A DNA stretch of 64,000 bases. Origin: Vibrio sp. J1-1. GTDB taxonomy: Bacteria > Pseudomonadota > Gammaproteobacteria > Enterobacterales > Vibrionaceae. The stretch covers positions 249,120-313,119 of the forward strand of contig NZ_JAKKCM010000007.1 in assembly GCF_021728395.1 (NCBI RefSeq), read 5' to 3'. Below the pieces are notes generated by a model. It ran no database searches. It worked only from the letters and a program-made list of their open reading frames with translations, and was not told the origin of the DNA. The position numbers and the translations under genes were made by a program. Positions 50,912-59,167 of the stretch are shown here, piece by piece (within the stretch, counting starts at the first letter, position 1; each line of letters starts with the position of its first letter).

Positions 50912-52123
50912 ATGGCACGGATCACCAAACCACTAACTGATACAGAAGTCAGACAAGCCAAAGCCCGTGACAAGCAATACACATTGAGTGATGGAATGGG
51001 ACTATTTCTTCGAGTTCGTCCTAACGGCACCAAAAACTGGATGTTCGATTACTATCATCCAATAACTAAAAAGCGAAGTGTAATCAGCTTTGGGTCATAC
51101 CCCGAAATAGGTCTAGCTTGCGCACGAGTAAAACGCACAGAAGCTCGCGAGTTGATAACAAATCTGATTGATCCCAAAGAACAAAGGGAACAACAGCATC
51201 AGGAACGACTTGAAGCAAGTCAAAATACGCTTAAGGTTGTCGCTGAGAGGTGGCTGGAAGTTAAAAGTTCGCAACTGAAAAGCAAAACAGTTAACGATAA
51301 CTGGAATTCTTTGTGTTTACACGTATTCCCCGAACTGGGTCAGTTGCCTGTAACCCAGATATCTGCCACACGTACTATCGCTGTACTAAAACCTATTGCT
51401 GCCAAAGGTTCATTAGAAACCGTAAAGCGGCTTTGCCAACGTCTTAACGACATTATGAACTTTGCTGTTAACACTGGGCTCGTAAAAGCTAACCCGCTAA
51501 CGGGGATACGAGCTGCATTTGCAGCACCAAAGAAAAAGCACATGGCAACAATTATGCCGACTGAATTACCAGAGTTATTCCAAGCTTTGTCATCGGCTAA
51601 TATCAAAACTACAACCAAGTGCTTACTGTTTTGGCAATTACACACCTTGTGCCGTCCAAGCGAGGCTGCCATGGCTAAGTGGGAAGAAATTAACTTTGAC
51701 CAATCTATTTGGGTTATCCCTGCTGAAAAAATGAAAATGGGTCGTGAACACGAGGTTCCGTTAACAAGTGTAACCATTGATATCTTAAAAAAAATGCAGT
51801 CAATCAGCAGCAATAGCCCGTATATTTTCCCATCCGACCGCGATCGTACCACACATACTAATACTCAAACTGCTAACGCTGCCCTCAAACGGATGGGTTT
51901 TAAAGGACGGCTGGTTTCACACGGATTCAGAGCTATCGGTTCAACTTATCTCAACGAGCAGGGATTTCCCCCTGATGTTATTGAAGCCGCATTAGCCCAC
52001 ACTGACAAAAATGAAGTTAGGCGTGCTTACAACCGCTCAACCTATATTGAACAACGAAGACTGATGATGAATGCGTGGAGTAATCACCTTTCATCAACAG
52101 CAAAGAAGTCGTTTGCTTTTTAA
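50912..52123 (+). CDS. int: P4-type tyrosine integrase
   Basis: Site-specific recombinase of the island. 403 residues. N-terminal DUF4102/integrase domain (LTDTEVRQAKARDKQYTLSDGMGLFLRV), SAM-like core-binding domain (about 105-190), catalytic domain with R in TLCRPSEAAMAKW, H337-R340 in SHGFRAIGST, H363 in ALAHTDKNEVRRAYN and the nucleophile Tyr about 373. All catalytic residues present. Reads away from ssrA, as expected for an element inserted at the tmRNA 3' end. Confidence 0.95.
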   Translation: MARITKPLTDTEVRQAKARDKQYTLSDGMGLFLRVRPNGTKNWMFDYYHPITKKRSVISFGSYPEIGLACARVKRTEARELITNLIDPKEQREQQHQERLEASQNTLKVVAERWLEVKSSQLKSKTVNDNWNSLCLHVFPELGQLPVTQISATRTIAVLKPIAAKGSLETVKRLCQRLNDIMNFAVNTGLVKANPLTGIRAAFAAPKKKHMATIMPTELPELFQALSSANIKTTTKCLLFWQLHTLCRPSEAAMAKWEEINFDQSIWVIPAEKMKMGREHEVPLTSVTIDILKKMQSISSNSPYIFPSDRDRTTHTNTQTANAALKRMGFKGRLVSHGFRAIGSTYLNEQGFPPDVIEAALAHTDKNEVRRAYNRSTYIEQRRLMMNAWSNHLSSTAKKSFAF

Positions 52124-52147
52124 CCAATCAATAATGATGTCGTAATA

Positions 52148-52975
52148 ATGAAAATCAACAGCCCTAATCGTTCACGAGCAATTTTAACTTTAAAAGAAGC
52201 AGCTGGTGCGCTGTGCACTGGTTACTACGAAACAGAAGAAGCAATCGTTCTAAAATTGAAGAACCGCCAAATAAACCAAAGTACATATGAGGACTATCTC
52301 GCTGGGTTAATCGGCGCTATTGAAGACGGTGCAATACCTTATACAAATAAAGGGCAGCCACCACAAGAATCTATGACCACTGAATTTGAAGATGTTTGGG
52401 TACGAACCAAAGACGTATCCGAGTGGCTGGCATATTGTTACCCTGACTTTGATGTTCCTTCTATTTTTCGTTCCACCAGATTAGCAACGAGAATTAACCA
52501 GCAAAACACTGCCGAGGTAAAAATCAGCGACGTAAACGTACAACAGGCAAAAGCAGCAGACCACCCTCAACATTTGGATACTGGCATCAGCGATGAAAGC
52601 CAAAAGAACCAACATTTACGTGACGAGATTGAAGAACTTAAACGAACCAATAAAGAGAAAGACACACAGATTAGTGAATTAAAATCCAATCTGGAAATAG
52701 CCACCGAGCAAGTCGAGTCGCTGACCGAATTCACAGAGTTAACAGAAAAGAACGAAAAGTTAGGTAACAGTTATTTCTCCGCATTATTAATGGAAGTGAT
52801 GTTAGAACCATCATCAAACGGTCCAGCTCCATTTAAAAACAAATCGGCCATCATTAAAGCCATTCTGGCGAACAACGGAAAAGACCTTCCTGGTGCTTCA
52901 GAAAGAAAACTAAACGAATGGAGTGCTTTAGCATCTAAGGCTCTGAAAATTGTGAGAGAAAAGAGAAAAGACTAA
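52148..52975 (+). CDS. Unknown island protein with a coiled coil
   Basis: 275 residues, no family recognised. The N-terminal half looks globular (LTLKEAAGALCTGYYETEEAIVLKL, EFEDVWVRTKDVSEWLAYCYPDFD); the middle (about 150-205) is a coiled coil (HLRDEIEELKRTNKEKDTQISELKSNLEIA). The C-terminal ~60 residues (FKNKSAIIKAILANNGKDLPGASERKLNEWSALASKAL) look like a helical DNA- or protein-binding tail. Lies 24 bases after int, probably in the same operon. A similar tail occurs in some mobile-island proteins, but I cannot confirm it. Confidence 0.8.
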   Translation: MKINSPNRSRAILTLKEAAGALCTGYYETEEAIVLKLKNRQINQSTYEDYLAGLIGAIEDGAIPYTNKGQPPQESMTTEFEDVWVRTKDVSEWLAYCYPDFDVPSIFRSTRLATRINQQNTAEVKISDVNVQQAKAADHPQHLDTGISDESQKNQHLRDEIEELKRTNKEKDTQISELKSNLEIATEQVESLTEFTELTEKNEKLGNSYFSALLMEVMLEPSSNGPAPFKNKSAIIKAILANNGKDLPGASERKLNEWSALASKALKIVREKRKD

Positions 52976-52987
52976 TTCCAGTAATTT

Positions 52988-53093
52988 TTGCAGCTGCAAA
53001 ATCAGCATCCTATCTACACCACAATAACAACCCGCCTTTCTCACTTAAAAAACCGCTATATTTGCAGCTGCAACACTTTCTTTGCAGCTGCAA
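52988..53093. repeat. Three copies of the palindrome TTGCAGCTGCAA
   Basis: Exact 12-base palindromes at 52988-52999, 53062-53073 and 53082-53093. The last two are 20 bases apart, two helical turns; the first is 74 bases (about seven turns) from the second. They lie in the spacer upstream of the AlpA-like gene, so they are probably operators for a regulator of the island, or iterons. Confidence 0.8.
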
Positions 53094-53161
53094 GGAAAAC
53101 AAAAGTTCACCTGATTATATTAGCTCCCGTACCACACAACACGGTTCACTAAGGAGCAAAT

Positions 53162-53428
53162 ATGCACAAAGACAAACCTTTAACTCTTCTTCCTAAAACC
53201 GAAGTTCTCGCACGATTATCTTATTCAAAATCGACACTTCACTCACGAATTGCAATGGGACTAATGACCCCACCAGTCAATTTAGGGGGGCGTAAGGTAG
53301 CGTGGCCGGAACACGAGATTCAGTTGATTATTGCGGCAACAATTAAAGCCCAAAGCTCTAATGAGATTGCCCAATGCGTCAATCAATTGATTGCAGAGCG
53401 TAACTCACTTATCCATGAATTCAATTAA
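53162..53428 (+). CDS. alpA: AlpA-family excision/transcription regulator
   Basis: 88 residues with a MerR-like/AlpA helix-turn-helix (LLPKTEVLARLSYSKSTLHSRIAMGLMTPPVNLGGRKVAWPEHEI). AlpA proteins activate or control excision in P4-like elements and PICIs. Good AAGGAG site. The three palindromes are immediately upstream. Function by analogy. Confidence 0.88.
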   Translation: MHKDKPLTLLPKTEVLARLSYSKSTLHSRIAMGLMTPPVNLGGRKVAWPEHEIQLIIAATIKAQSSNEIAQCVNQLIAERNSLIHEFN

Positions 53429-53478
53429 CCCTTCCGTCAAGATTGGCGTGATTATTACTTTTTTATAAGGAAATAAAT

Positions 53479-53868
53479 ATGACCCGTAAGAACGCAGCTA
53501 ACCTAGTACTAAAACAACTACTTGCAGGGAAATTGCTAAATAAAGCTACTATTAACCGCATCATTAAGGATAGCCACGGTGCGACTCAGATCATTGATTA
53601 TATTCGTGAAGTTCTGTTCGTTAATGTGCTGTGTAACCGTAACAGAAATCCCCAAGATACATACTGGTACATGACGACTGAAGCGATTCAACAGTACCGT
53701 TTAAACCCAATCGCACACACAACTCATCAACGTAGCGTGAACGAGCAAAAGTCGATTGAACGTGACTGTTATCTAATCAAAAAGATTCTAAGAACACGTG
53801 GGACTAGCTTTGTCTATGAGCAGGTTATTGAAACATTGAACGAATCTCTTCGTTCCTCGTTACATTAA
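53479..53868 (+). CDS. Small unknown island protein
   Basis: 129 residues, basic, mostly helical (NLVLKQLLAGKLLNKATINRIIKDSHGATQIIDYIREVLFVNVLC). Possibly a replication regulator or accessory, by its place between alpA and the primase gene. Good AAGGAAATAA-type site. No family recognised. Confidence 0.75.
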   Translation: MTRKNAANLVLKQLLAGKLLNKATINRIIKDSHGATQIIDYIREVLFVNVLCNRNRNPQDTYWYMTTEAIQQYRLNPIAHTTHQRSVNEQKSIERDCYLIKKILRTRGTSFVYEQVIETLNESLRSSLH

Positions 53869-53906
53869 AACCTAGACCGTCATTTTTTATAATTTGAGCT
53901 AATTAC

Positions 53907-53940
53907 TACCCTGCTTACTTTCAATTGGGTATGCAGGGTA
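53907..53940. repeat. Hairpin upstream of the primase gene
   Basis: Eight-base perfect stem TACCCTGC/GCAGGGTA with an 18-base loop, 19 bases before the primase ATG. It could control translation or be part of a replication origin. Confidence 0.5.
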
Positions 53941-53958
53941 CTTTGCCAAGGGATCGGC

Positions 53959-56439
53959 ATGACTATTTACGATTATATCGAAGAATTTAAATCTACTATC
54001 TCTAACGCGGGTATTGAGTCGCCTTCCGAAATCATAACGGATGGCGAATTACACCGATTTAGCAGCAATGGCAAGCCTGGGGATACTGCAGGCTATTATA
54101 CGTTTTTTACCAACGACGACGGTTCTTTCGGGGGCAGTTTTGGCTGCTGGCGTGATGGTGTAAAAGGACGTTGGTCTTCATCTGGTTCAAAAGATAAAGC
54201 GAAAAGTGTAAAAGTTGCAGAGCTTCATACCCACCCAAGCTTTGTTCGAGAGCAGTTGAATGCAGAACGAGCTTGTTATGCGCAACGATTGTACGAAAAG
54301 TCAGAGACTATACCGCTTGATCATCCGTACATCACTCGTAAGAACATTAACCTATGGGGTGATGCTCGTTATATTAGCAAAATATTGTGCGCTGACTTTT
54401 TTAATGACAAAAGTAAGAGCGGGGCTTTAACTAACTGCATTGTCATTCCGGTACTTTCGGAAACTGGAGCAATACAAAGTATTCAAATTATCACGCACGA
54501 GGACAAAAAATTTTTTCTAAAAGGCGGAAAACTTGATGGTGGGCGATTTACCCTCAACGGGGATAAAAGCTTGGTATACGTATCAGAAGGTTTTGCTACC
54601 GGCTCAACCATTCATGAAGTCACAGGAGCTACAGTTGTCGTTGCGTTCAATGCTGGTGCGCTCGAAAAATTAGTTCCTTCATTAATGACACAATACCCCA
54701 GTAGTGAAATCATTATCGCCGCAGACAATGACCACCGAAAAGCTAAAGAAGGTAAAGGAAACCGTGGGCTTGAGGTGGCGAAATCTATCGCGGAAGAACA
54801 TGGCATTGCTTATACGTTCCCTGAATTTTCAGCGGAGGATATTGGTACAGATTGGAACGATTTTTCGTCGTGTCATGGAATTGAACAAACCAAAATAGCT
54901 CTGACTGCTAATCAGTTACACGTCCAACCTAAGCAAATTTTCGAATGCTTTGATTCCGCAATCAAAGCATTGCTAGAAGATCGTGATAACGAGTTAGCTT
55001 TCGATGCCGCAGTCAACTTCATCAAAGATGCATCAACGCTTCAGTCCGGCCGCATGAAAAAAAAGCTGAAAAAAATAGCCGATGTAAATATTGGCGAAAT
55101 TGATAAAGTTATTTCAGTTAAGGAAGGTGAAGCAGCGCCAGAATTAAGTCATGGAGAAATAGCAACCCACTATATTGAACAGTTCAAAGCCCCTCGTCCT
55201 GTATGTGAATATGACCGACTATGGTCATATGATGATAAATCAGGTATCTGGCGAGATACCCCTTTGTCAAAGGTCGGTGTGGCGATCTCGAAAAAATATG
55301 TTGGTGAGAAACTTTGCCGTAGAGAGTCTGACTATAAAGCAATTGCATCACATGCTTACAATGTGCTTGAGCAAAGCGGATTCTTTGAAAGTGCACCAAA
55401 AGGGCTTCACATTCCGGCTGGTTTCATCTTTGTAGATGGCAAACATATGAAGCAAGAAAAGCCGAGACACGAGCACCGAGCACGATTTCGTTTAGACATT
55501 ACGCCAGATTTTAGTCGAGAACCTGAGTTGTTACTTTCTATTCTCCAGGATGCTTTTGCAGAGAATTATCCCGAGGAGCAGATACGGCAACTGCGCATGC
55601 TGACCGGACTTGCACTTTTCGGGCTACAAGCCAAGGAGCAGCGAGCCGTATTACTATACGGTGAAGCAGGTTCAGGTAAGTCATTGTTCTTGAAGTTACT
55701 TGAAGCACTTGTACCTAAAGAGTACCGCACCAGTGTTAGCCCGCTACACATGGACAATGACTATAAAATAGCAGCACTAGCAGGAAAACTATTGAACCTT
55801 GTGCCTGAGATTGACAAAGAAAAGTCCGTTCCAAGCGCAGAATTCAAGTCTATTACTGGTGGCGATACCGTTTCAGCTCGAGAGCCATATGGTAAGGTAT
55901 TTACCTTCACACCTGATGCTGGTTGCTGGTTCAACGGGAACTATTACCTGACAACCAAAGACCACAGCGAAGGGTTCTGGCGACGCTGGGCTATCATCCA
56001 TTTTTCCAACAGTAAGCCAGAAAAAGAACGCGATCCTGAATTATTGTCGAAAATTATTGATCAGGAACTGCCTTCAATACTTGCATGGGCGATTCGTGGT
56101 GTCGAAGACTATTTCTCAATTGGTTTATTTTTGTCCTGCGCTCACCAATCTTGTATTCAAGAGTGGAAGCGTAACGGAAACAGTGTCAGTAGCTGGCTTC
56201 ACGATATTGAAGACAATGGTATTGGCGCACGTATACAAGGAATGTCCAACCCACGACTGAAACTGTCGCACGCCTATACCATTTACAAGGACTGGTGTCG
56301 CCATAACAACCGTAAGCCATTCAATAAGCAAGCTTTTAAAGCTCACATGGCAAAGAACGGACACAATGAAAGCCTATACAATGGTTATCATTGCTATGAA
56401 ACTCTTTATGACGCTCGCCAGATCTTGGCGTTTAGTTGA
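53959..56439 (+). CDS. P4-type primase-helicase replication protein
   Basis: 826 residues. N-terminal primase-like part; Toprim-like core (LVYVSEGFATGSTIHEVTGA, EIIIAADNDHRKAKEGKGNRGLEVAKSIAEEHG, TDWNDFSS), about residues 205-315. The C-terminal superfamily 3-type helicase has Walker A GEAGSGKS (568-575) and NGNYYLTTKDHSEGFWRRW (DUF5906/D5 type). It matches the multifunctional rep genes of P4-like satellites and PICIs. Probably replicates the excised island. Confidence 0.92.
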   Translation: MTIYDYIEEFKSTISNAGIESPSEIITDGELHRFSSNGKPGDTAGYYTFFTNDDGSFGGSFGCWRDGVKGRWSSSGSKDKAKSVKVAELHTHPSFVREQLNAERACYAQRLYEKSETIPLDHPYITRKNINLWGDARYISKILCADFFNDKSKSGALTNCIVIPVLSETGAIQSIQIITHEDKKFFLKGGKLDGGRFTLNGDKSLVYVSEGFATGSTIHEVTGATVVVAFNAGALEKLVPSLMTQYPSSEIIIAADNDHRKAKEGKGNRGLEVAKSIAEEHGIAYTFPEFSAEDIGTDWNDFSSCHGIEQTKIALTANQLHVQPKQIFECFDSAIKALLEDRDNELAFDAAVNFIKDASTLQSGRMKKKLKKIADVNIGEIDKVISVKEGEAAPELSHGEIATHYIEQFKAPRPVCEYDRLWSYDDKSGIWRDTPLSKVGVAISKKYVGEKLCRRESDYKAIASHAYNVLEQSGFFESAPKGLHIPAGFIFVDGKHMKQEKPRHEHRARFRLDITPDFSREPELLLSILQDAFAENYPEEQIRQLRMLTGLALFGLQAKEQRAVLLYGEAGSGKSLFLKLLEALVPKEYRTSVSPLHMDNDYKIAALAGKLLNLVPEIDKEKSVPSAEFKSITGGDTVSAREPYGKVFTFTPDAGCWFNGNYYLTTKDHSEGFWRRWAIIHFSNSKPEKERDPELLSKIIDQELPSILAWAIRGVEDYFSIGLFLSCAHQSCIQEWKRNGNSVSSWLHDIEDNGIGARIQGMSNPRLKLSHAYTIYKDWCRHNNRKPFNKQAFKAHMAKNGHNESLYNGYHCYETLYDARQILAFS

Positions 56440-56824
56440 CCTGGTGGAGAAAGTGATGTTTTTTTTAAGAAAACTTTGCTTATAAAAATAAACATATGCA
56501 AGACAGACTGTATATTTTTTAAGTAATATAGTAAATAAAGAAATAACCCACTATTTCCACTACGAGCTCCATCGATAAAGGAGGGGGATGGGACCAAATA
56601 CTACCCCCCCTCCCCCACCTCAATATATCGGCGTCGAAAATTTATCCGATTTTTGAAACTGAAAACTTAGCAGCAAGAGACCTTCTATATGTGTTTGTCG
56701 TAAGTAATGCTTAATGACCGAAATGGCAAAGCGAAGTAGATAACTTTGTTGTCCGAGAAGGATTGGCTGCTGACGCAGCTAAAGGAATGTTATTGTCTAT
56801 TGACAGGCAGAAGGCTCATATATG
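56440..56824. other. Junction of the replication module and the cassette module, no gene seen
   Basis: Holds the first copy of the G/C-rich repeat (56580-56618) and AT-rich DNA. No ORF with a ribosome site. Confidence 0.5.
56580..56618. repeat. G-rich/C-rich inverted repeat, copy A
   Basis: GGAGGG... GGGACCAAA ...CCCCCCTCCCCC, a potential stem-loop. A similar copy lies at 59065-59100. The flanking downstream ~60 bases also resemble each other, so the two are imperfect direct repeats bracketing the cassette module. Confidence 0.65.
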
Positions 56825-57487
56825 TTATGTGCGTAACTCAAATTCAAGACCGTATTGGTCGATACATTTTTTAGCTTTGTATACTGGTATCTCGATCGAG
56901 TGGCGACTGAGCGACGCCTTAACTTGAGACTCTAACTTATCGGATGAACGAATGCCTAAGTACACAGCACCGACGGAAGAAAGTGGATAGGTATTTAACT
57001 GTATGGGCAGTCCCCATTCGTCTTCTCCCACATCCAACAGGTTTTTCTCAACATCGCACAGAAATAACCTTTCCTCCTCCTCATAAGCCCAATCTATAGC
57101 TTTTTCTAAGGATACTCCTTTGAGTACATTGTCTTTAGAAAGGTACTCCAATGGCAAACCGTTTAAACTTGAACGATTTCTGCGATATCGAATTGGTTCA
57201 GCTTTATTAAAGTATGTATCGCGTTTAAAGCCTATACAAAACCCTTTATGTGATTGAGCGTAATGCGACCACATGAGTATATTTGAGTTGTTTCTCGATA
57301 ATGAAACAAATGCTGTAGGTTCTACATGTTTTTGAGCAAGTTCTGGGTAGAGTTCATATTCGTTGTTTCCAACTTTCATCGAATGCTCGAACGGATCATT
57401 CAATGAATATAAAGGAGTAAACCGTAATCTCAAGCTGTCAAGAACGTCTACTCTCTCTGGGGGTAGATACTTAAATAACAATGACAT
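56825..57487 (-). CDS. DUF2971 protein (cassette gene)
   Basis: 220 residues, DUF2971 family, unknown function. Begins LFKYLPPERVDVLDSLRLRF with the family FTPLYSLNDPFEHSM segment, then FVSLSRNNSNILMWSHYAQSHKGFCIGF. ATG with AAGGAAG site. Reads toward the primase gene, opposite to it. Immediately upstream on the minus strand is a recognisable attC site, so it looks like an integron cassette. DUF2971 genes are common in phage-defence and cassette contexts; I cannot assign a role. Confidence 0.85.
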   Translation of the reverse strand: MSLLFKYLPPERVDVLDSLRLRFTPLYSLNDPFEHSMKVGNNEYELYPELAQKHVEPTAFVSLSRNNSNILMWSHYAQSHKGFCIGFKRDTYFNKAEPIRYRRNRSSLNGLPLEYLSKDNVLKGVSLEKAIDWAYEEEERLFLCDVEKNLLDVGEDEWGLPIQLNTYPLSSVGAVYLGIRSSDKLESQVKASLSRHSIEIPVYKAKKCIDQYGLEFELRT

Positions 57488-57508
57488 ACTTCCTTATCTG
57501 GATAGCAC

Positions 57509-57628
57509 ATAACACCCGATTAAGTGGTGATCAACACAACGCGACGTTTCCGCACACCACCATAATCACAAAAAATCAGCACATGCTTAAAATGCCACGC
57601 GTTGCGAATCACTTTTAAATTGTGTTAT
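57509..57628 (-). other. attC-like recombination site (integron cassette)
   Basis: About 120 bases between two cassette genes. Outer complementary ends ATAACAC (minus-strand R'', 57622-57628) and GTGTTAT (R', 57509-57515). Inner TTAAAAGTGATTC and GATCACCACTTAA pair imperfectly with extra bases, as in attC. It carries the CAACGCGTGGCATTTT block typical of Vibrio chromosomal-integron repeats. Confidence 0.75.
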
Positions 57629-57636
57629 AGCTGTAC

Positions 57637-57921
57637 TCACGACACCTGCGGTTTCTTCTTTTCTAGGCTCGCGATGATCAAAGGTGTGGCAGCGCCTAGA
57701 TGAAGTGCTGCAAGTTCGTTAATGTTGACACCAACTTTTTGATAGACAAGTGCAGTTAAGCCACCAAGAACGACCATGACTAACGTAACAACCCAATAAA
57801 AACCAGATCGTAACCAATCGGGCTTTTCTCCTTTTTTGGCATGCCTAAGCTTATATAAAGCAAGAGCTTCGGGTAATAAGCCACCAATAACTCCCCACAT
57901 GAAAACTTCTTCAACTGTCAT
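57637..57921 (-). CDS. Small membrane protein (cassette gene)
   Basis: 94 residues from the ATG at 57921 (MTVEEVFMWGVIGGLLPEAL). Two or three hydrophobic segments (WLRSGFYWVVTLVMVVLGGLTAL; AALHLGAATPLIIASLE). Function unknown. It begins 2 bases before the stop end of the 103-residue gene, which is typical of a two-gene cassette. No family recognised. Confidence 0.7.
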   Translation of the reverse strand: MTVEEVFMWGVIGGLLPEALALYKLRHAKKGEKPDWLRSGFYWVVTLVMVVLGGLTALVYQKVGVNINELAALHLGAATPLIIASLEKKKPQVS

Positions 57922-57922
57922 G

Positions 57923-58234
57923 TTAGCTTCCTGTCTTGGCTGAGTTAACTGCACGGAAGGCTGCCCAATAGTCACCAATTGCCGACTTTCTTTTCCTCAA
58001 CGTGTACAAACTACGACCATATTTGTCTTTCATAATGGACTTTCTAATTTCAGGCTCTGAGTCTAAATATTTCTTAATTTCTTTTTCAGCAGCCTTTAGT
58101 TCTTTAGCCAGACCTTCACTAGTTCTGTAGTCCCATCTCTGGTCATGCAAAGCTTTAATCAAATCAGCTTTGGCTAAGGGTTTCTTACGTTTTTTACGCT
58201 TATTTTTATCGGAATCATCCGTAGGTTTATTCAT
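57923..58234 (-). CDS. Basic cytoplasmic protein of unknown function (cassette gene)
   Basis: 103 residues from the ATG at 58234 (MNKPTDDSDKNKRKKRKKPL), with GGAG ahead. Lysine-rich N-terminus, then helical KADLIKALHDQRWDYRTSEGLAKELKAAEKEIKKYLDSEPEIRKSIMKDKYGRSLYTLRKR, which looks like a winged-helix or HTH pattern. Directly followed by the membrane-protein gene. Could be a regulator/partner pair; not recognised. An ORF start at 58306 runs through an attC remnant and is unlikely. Confidence 0.7.
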   Translation of the reverse strand: MNKPTDDSDKNKRKKRKKPLAKADLIKALHDQRWDYRTSEGLAKELKAAEKEIKKYLDSEPEIRKSIMKDKYGRSLYTLRKRKSAIGDYWAAFRAVNSAKTGS

Positions 58235-58261
58235 TTTTACTCCAAAGCTATAGGCTGGCAA

Positions 58262-58352
58262 TACCGATGCCACCGCATACCGCCTTAACCACGAAAACCA
58301 ACGCATAGTAAAAATGCCACGCGCGCCGCATCACTCTTGAACAATTTGTTAT
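58262..58352 (-). other. Degenerate attC site
   Basis: Minus-strand AACAAATTG...GCGCGCGTGGCATTTTTACTATGCGTTGG resembles the R'' half of Vibrio attC sites. The usual R' half with GTTAT is missing, so the site probably was truncated by a deletion that fused two cassettes. Confidence 0.6.
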
Positions 58353-58717
58353 TTGTTTGCTCTCAAAGATGCAATCAATCGCTCCGTATCACCACTAGCT
58401 TGAGCCACTTCCCACAACTCCAAAATTTGAGCTTTGTTTTGACCCAACCATTCACCGATTACCTTATCGTACTTTTTTTCTAATTCTTTGTAAGAGCCAA
58501 CAATTCTTTTACCAGTTTCAATGCAAAAACTAGCAGTATGTTCATTTCTTCCATAGTCGATATGAATGTGTGGTCTTTGGTGATGTTTCTCTTGGTACAT
58601 TTTTATTTTCAAGTTTTGCAGCTTGAGGACAAGAAAAGACAGATCACTATTTGACCGTGAGCTGTAAAGATCAATTTCTGCCATTCGCTTCTGTAGAACT
58701 TCAACTTTATCTAACAT
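58349..58717 (-). CDS. DUF4160-like protein (cassette gene)
   Basis: 122 residues. N-terminal coiled helix (LDKVEVLQKRMAEIDLYSSRSNSDLSFLVLKLQNLKIKMYQ), then the DUF4160-type core YQEKHHQRPHIHIDYGRNEHTASFCIETGKRIVGS with C-terminal EWLGQNKAQILELWE. Family proteins often sit with a partner gene in toxin-antitoxin-like pairs or cassettes; the function is unknown. R'-like attC remnant (CGTTATG on the minus strand) lies just upstream. Confidence 0.75.
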   Translation of the reverse strand: MLDKVEVLQKRMAEIDLYSSRSNSDLSFLVLKLQNLKIKMYQEKHHQRPHIHIDYGRNEHTASFCIETGKRIVGSYKELEKKYDKVIGEWLGQNKAQILELWEVAQASGDTERLIASLRANK

Positions 58718-59167
58718 CTATCTGTTCCCTCGCATACACATAACGCTTTTTAACCCGCGAGAAGCCATTTTCATACAACTATGATGCAGCCTTTCATATA
58801 GCACTTCAATTAATAATCAATAGGAGAATAACAAGAATGTTAGATTAGATTGCAAAATAGTGCATAATTCTAGACAGGCAGATTGCTGTGCTCTTTCGGA
58901 TTTTCAGATAAAACAAGCTCGCATATTAGCAGGTGAATGAGCTTTTGTACGGCAGCATTGGGGAAAATTGAGTTAGCTTTCTTGAACAGAACAAATAAAG
59001 CTACTCTTATTCACACCAGATATGACTAATAAAAACATCGTGAACGCCGCAGATGACCAGTAATGGGAGGGAGTGGACCAAAACGTTATCCCCCTCCCCT
59101 ATCTAAAGAAACCTTCACCAATAGCTTTCATATTTTGACTTTCAGAAAACTAAAAGCTTTATTGCAA
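58718..59167. other. Spacer between the cassettes and the CBASS operon
   Basis: No ORF with a ribosome site. Contains an attC R'-like fragment (58725-58780), the second copy of the G/C-rich repeat (59065-59100) and AT-rich DNA. Confidence 0.5.
59065..59100. repeat. G-rich/C-rich inverted repeat, copy B
   Basis: GGGAGGGAGTGGACCAAAAC followed by CCCCCTCCCC; pairs with copy A at 56580-56618 as an imperfect direct repeat. Also able to fold as a GGGAGGG/CCCTCCC stem. Confidence 0.65.

Noticed and set aside
56745-56830. Possible attC downstream of the DUF2971 gene
   Set aside because: GTTAT-like cores are present but the inner arms are not complementary.
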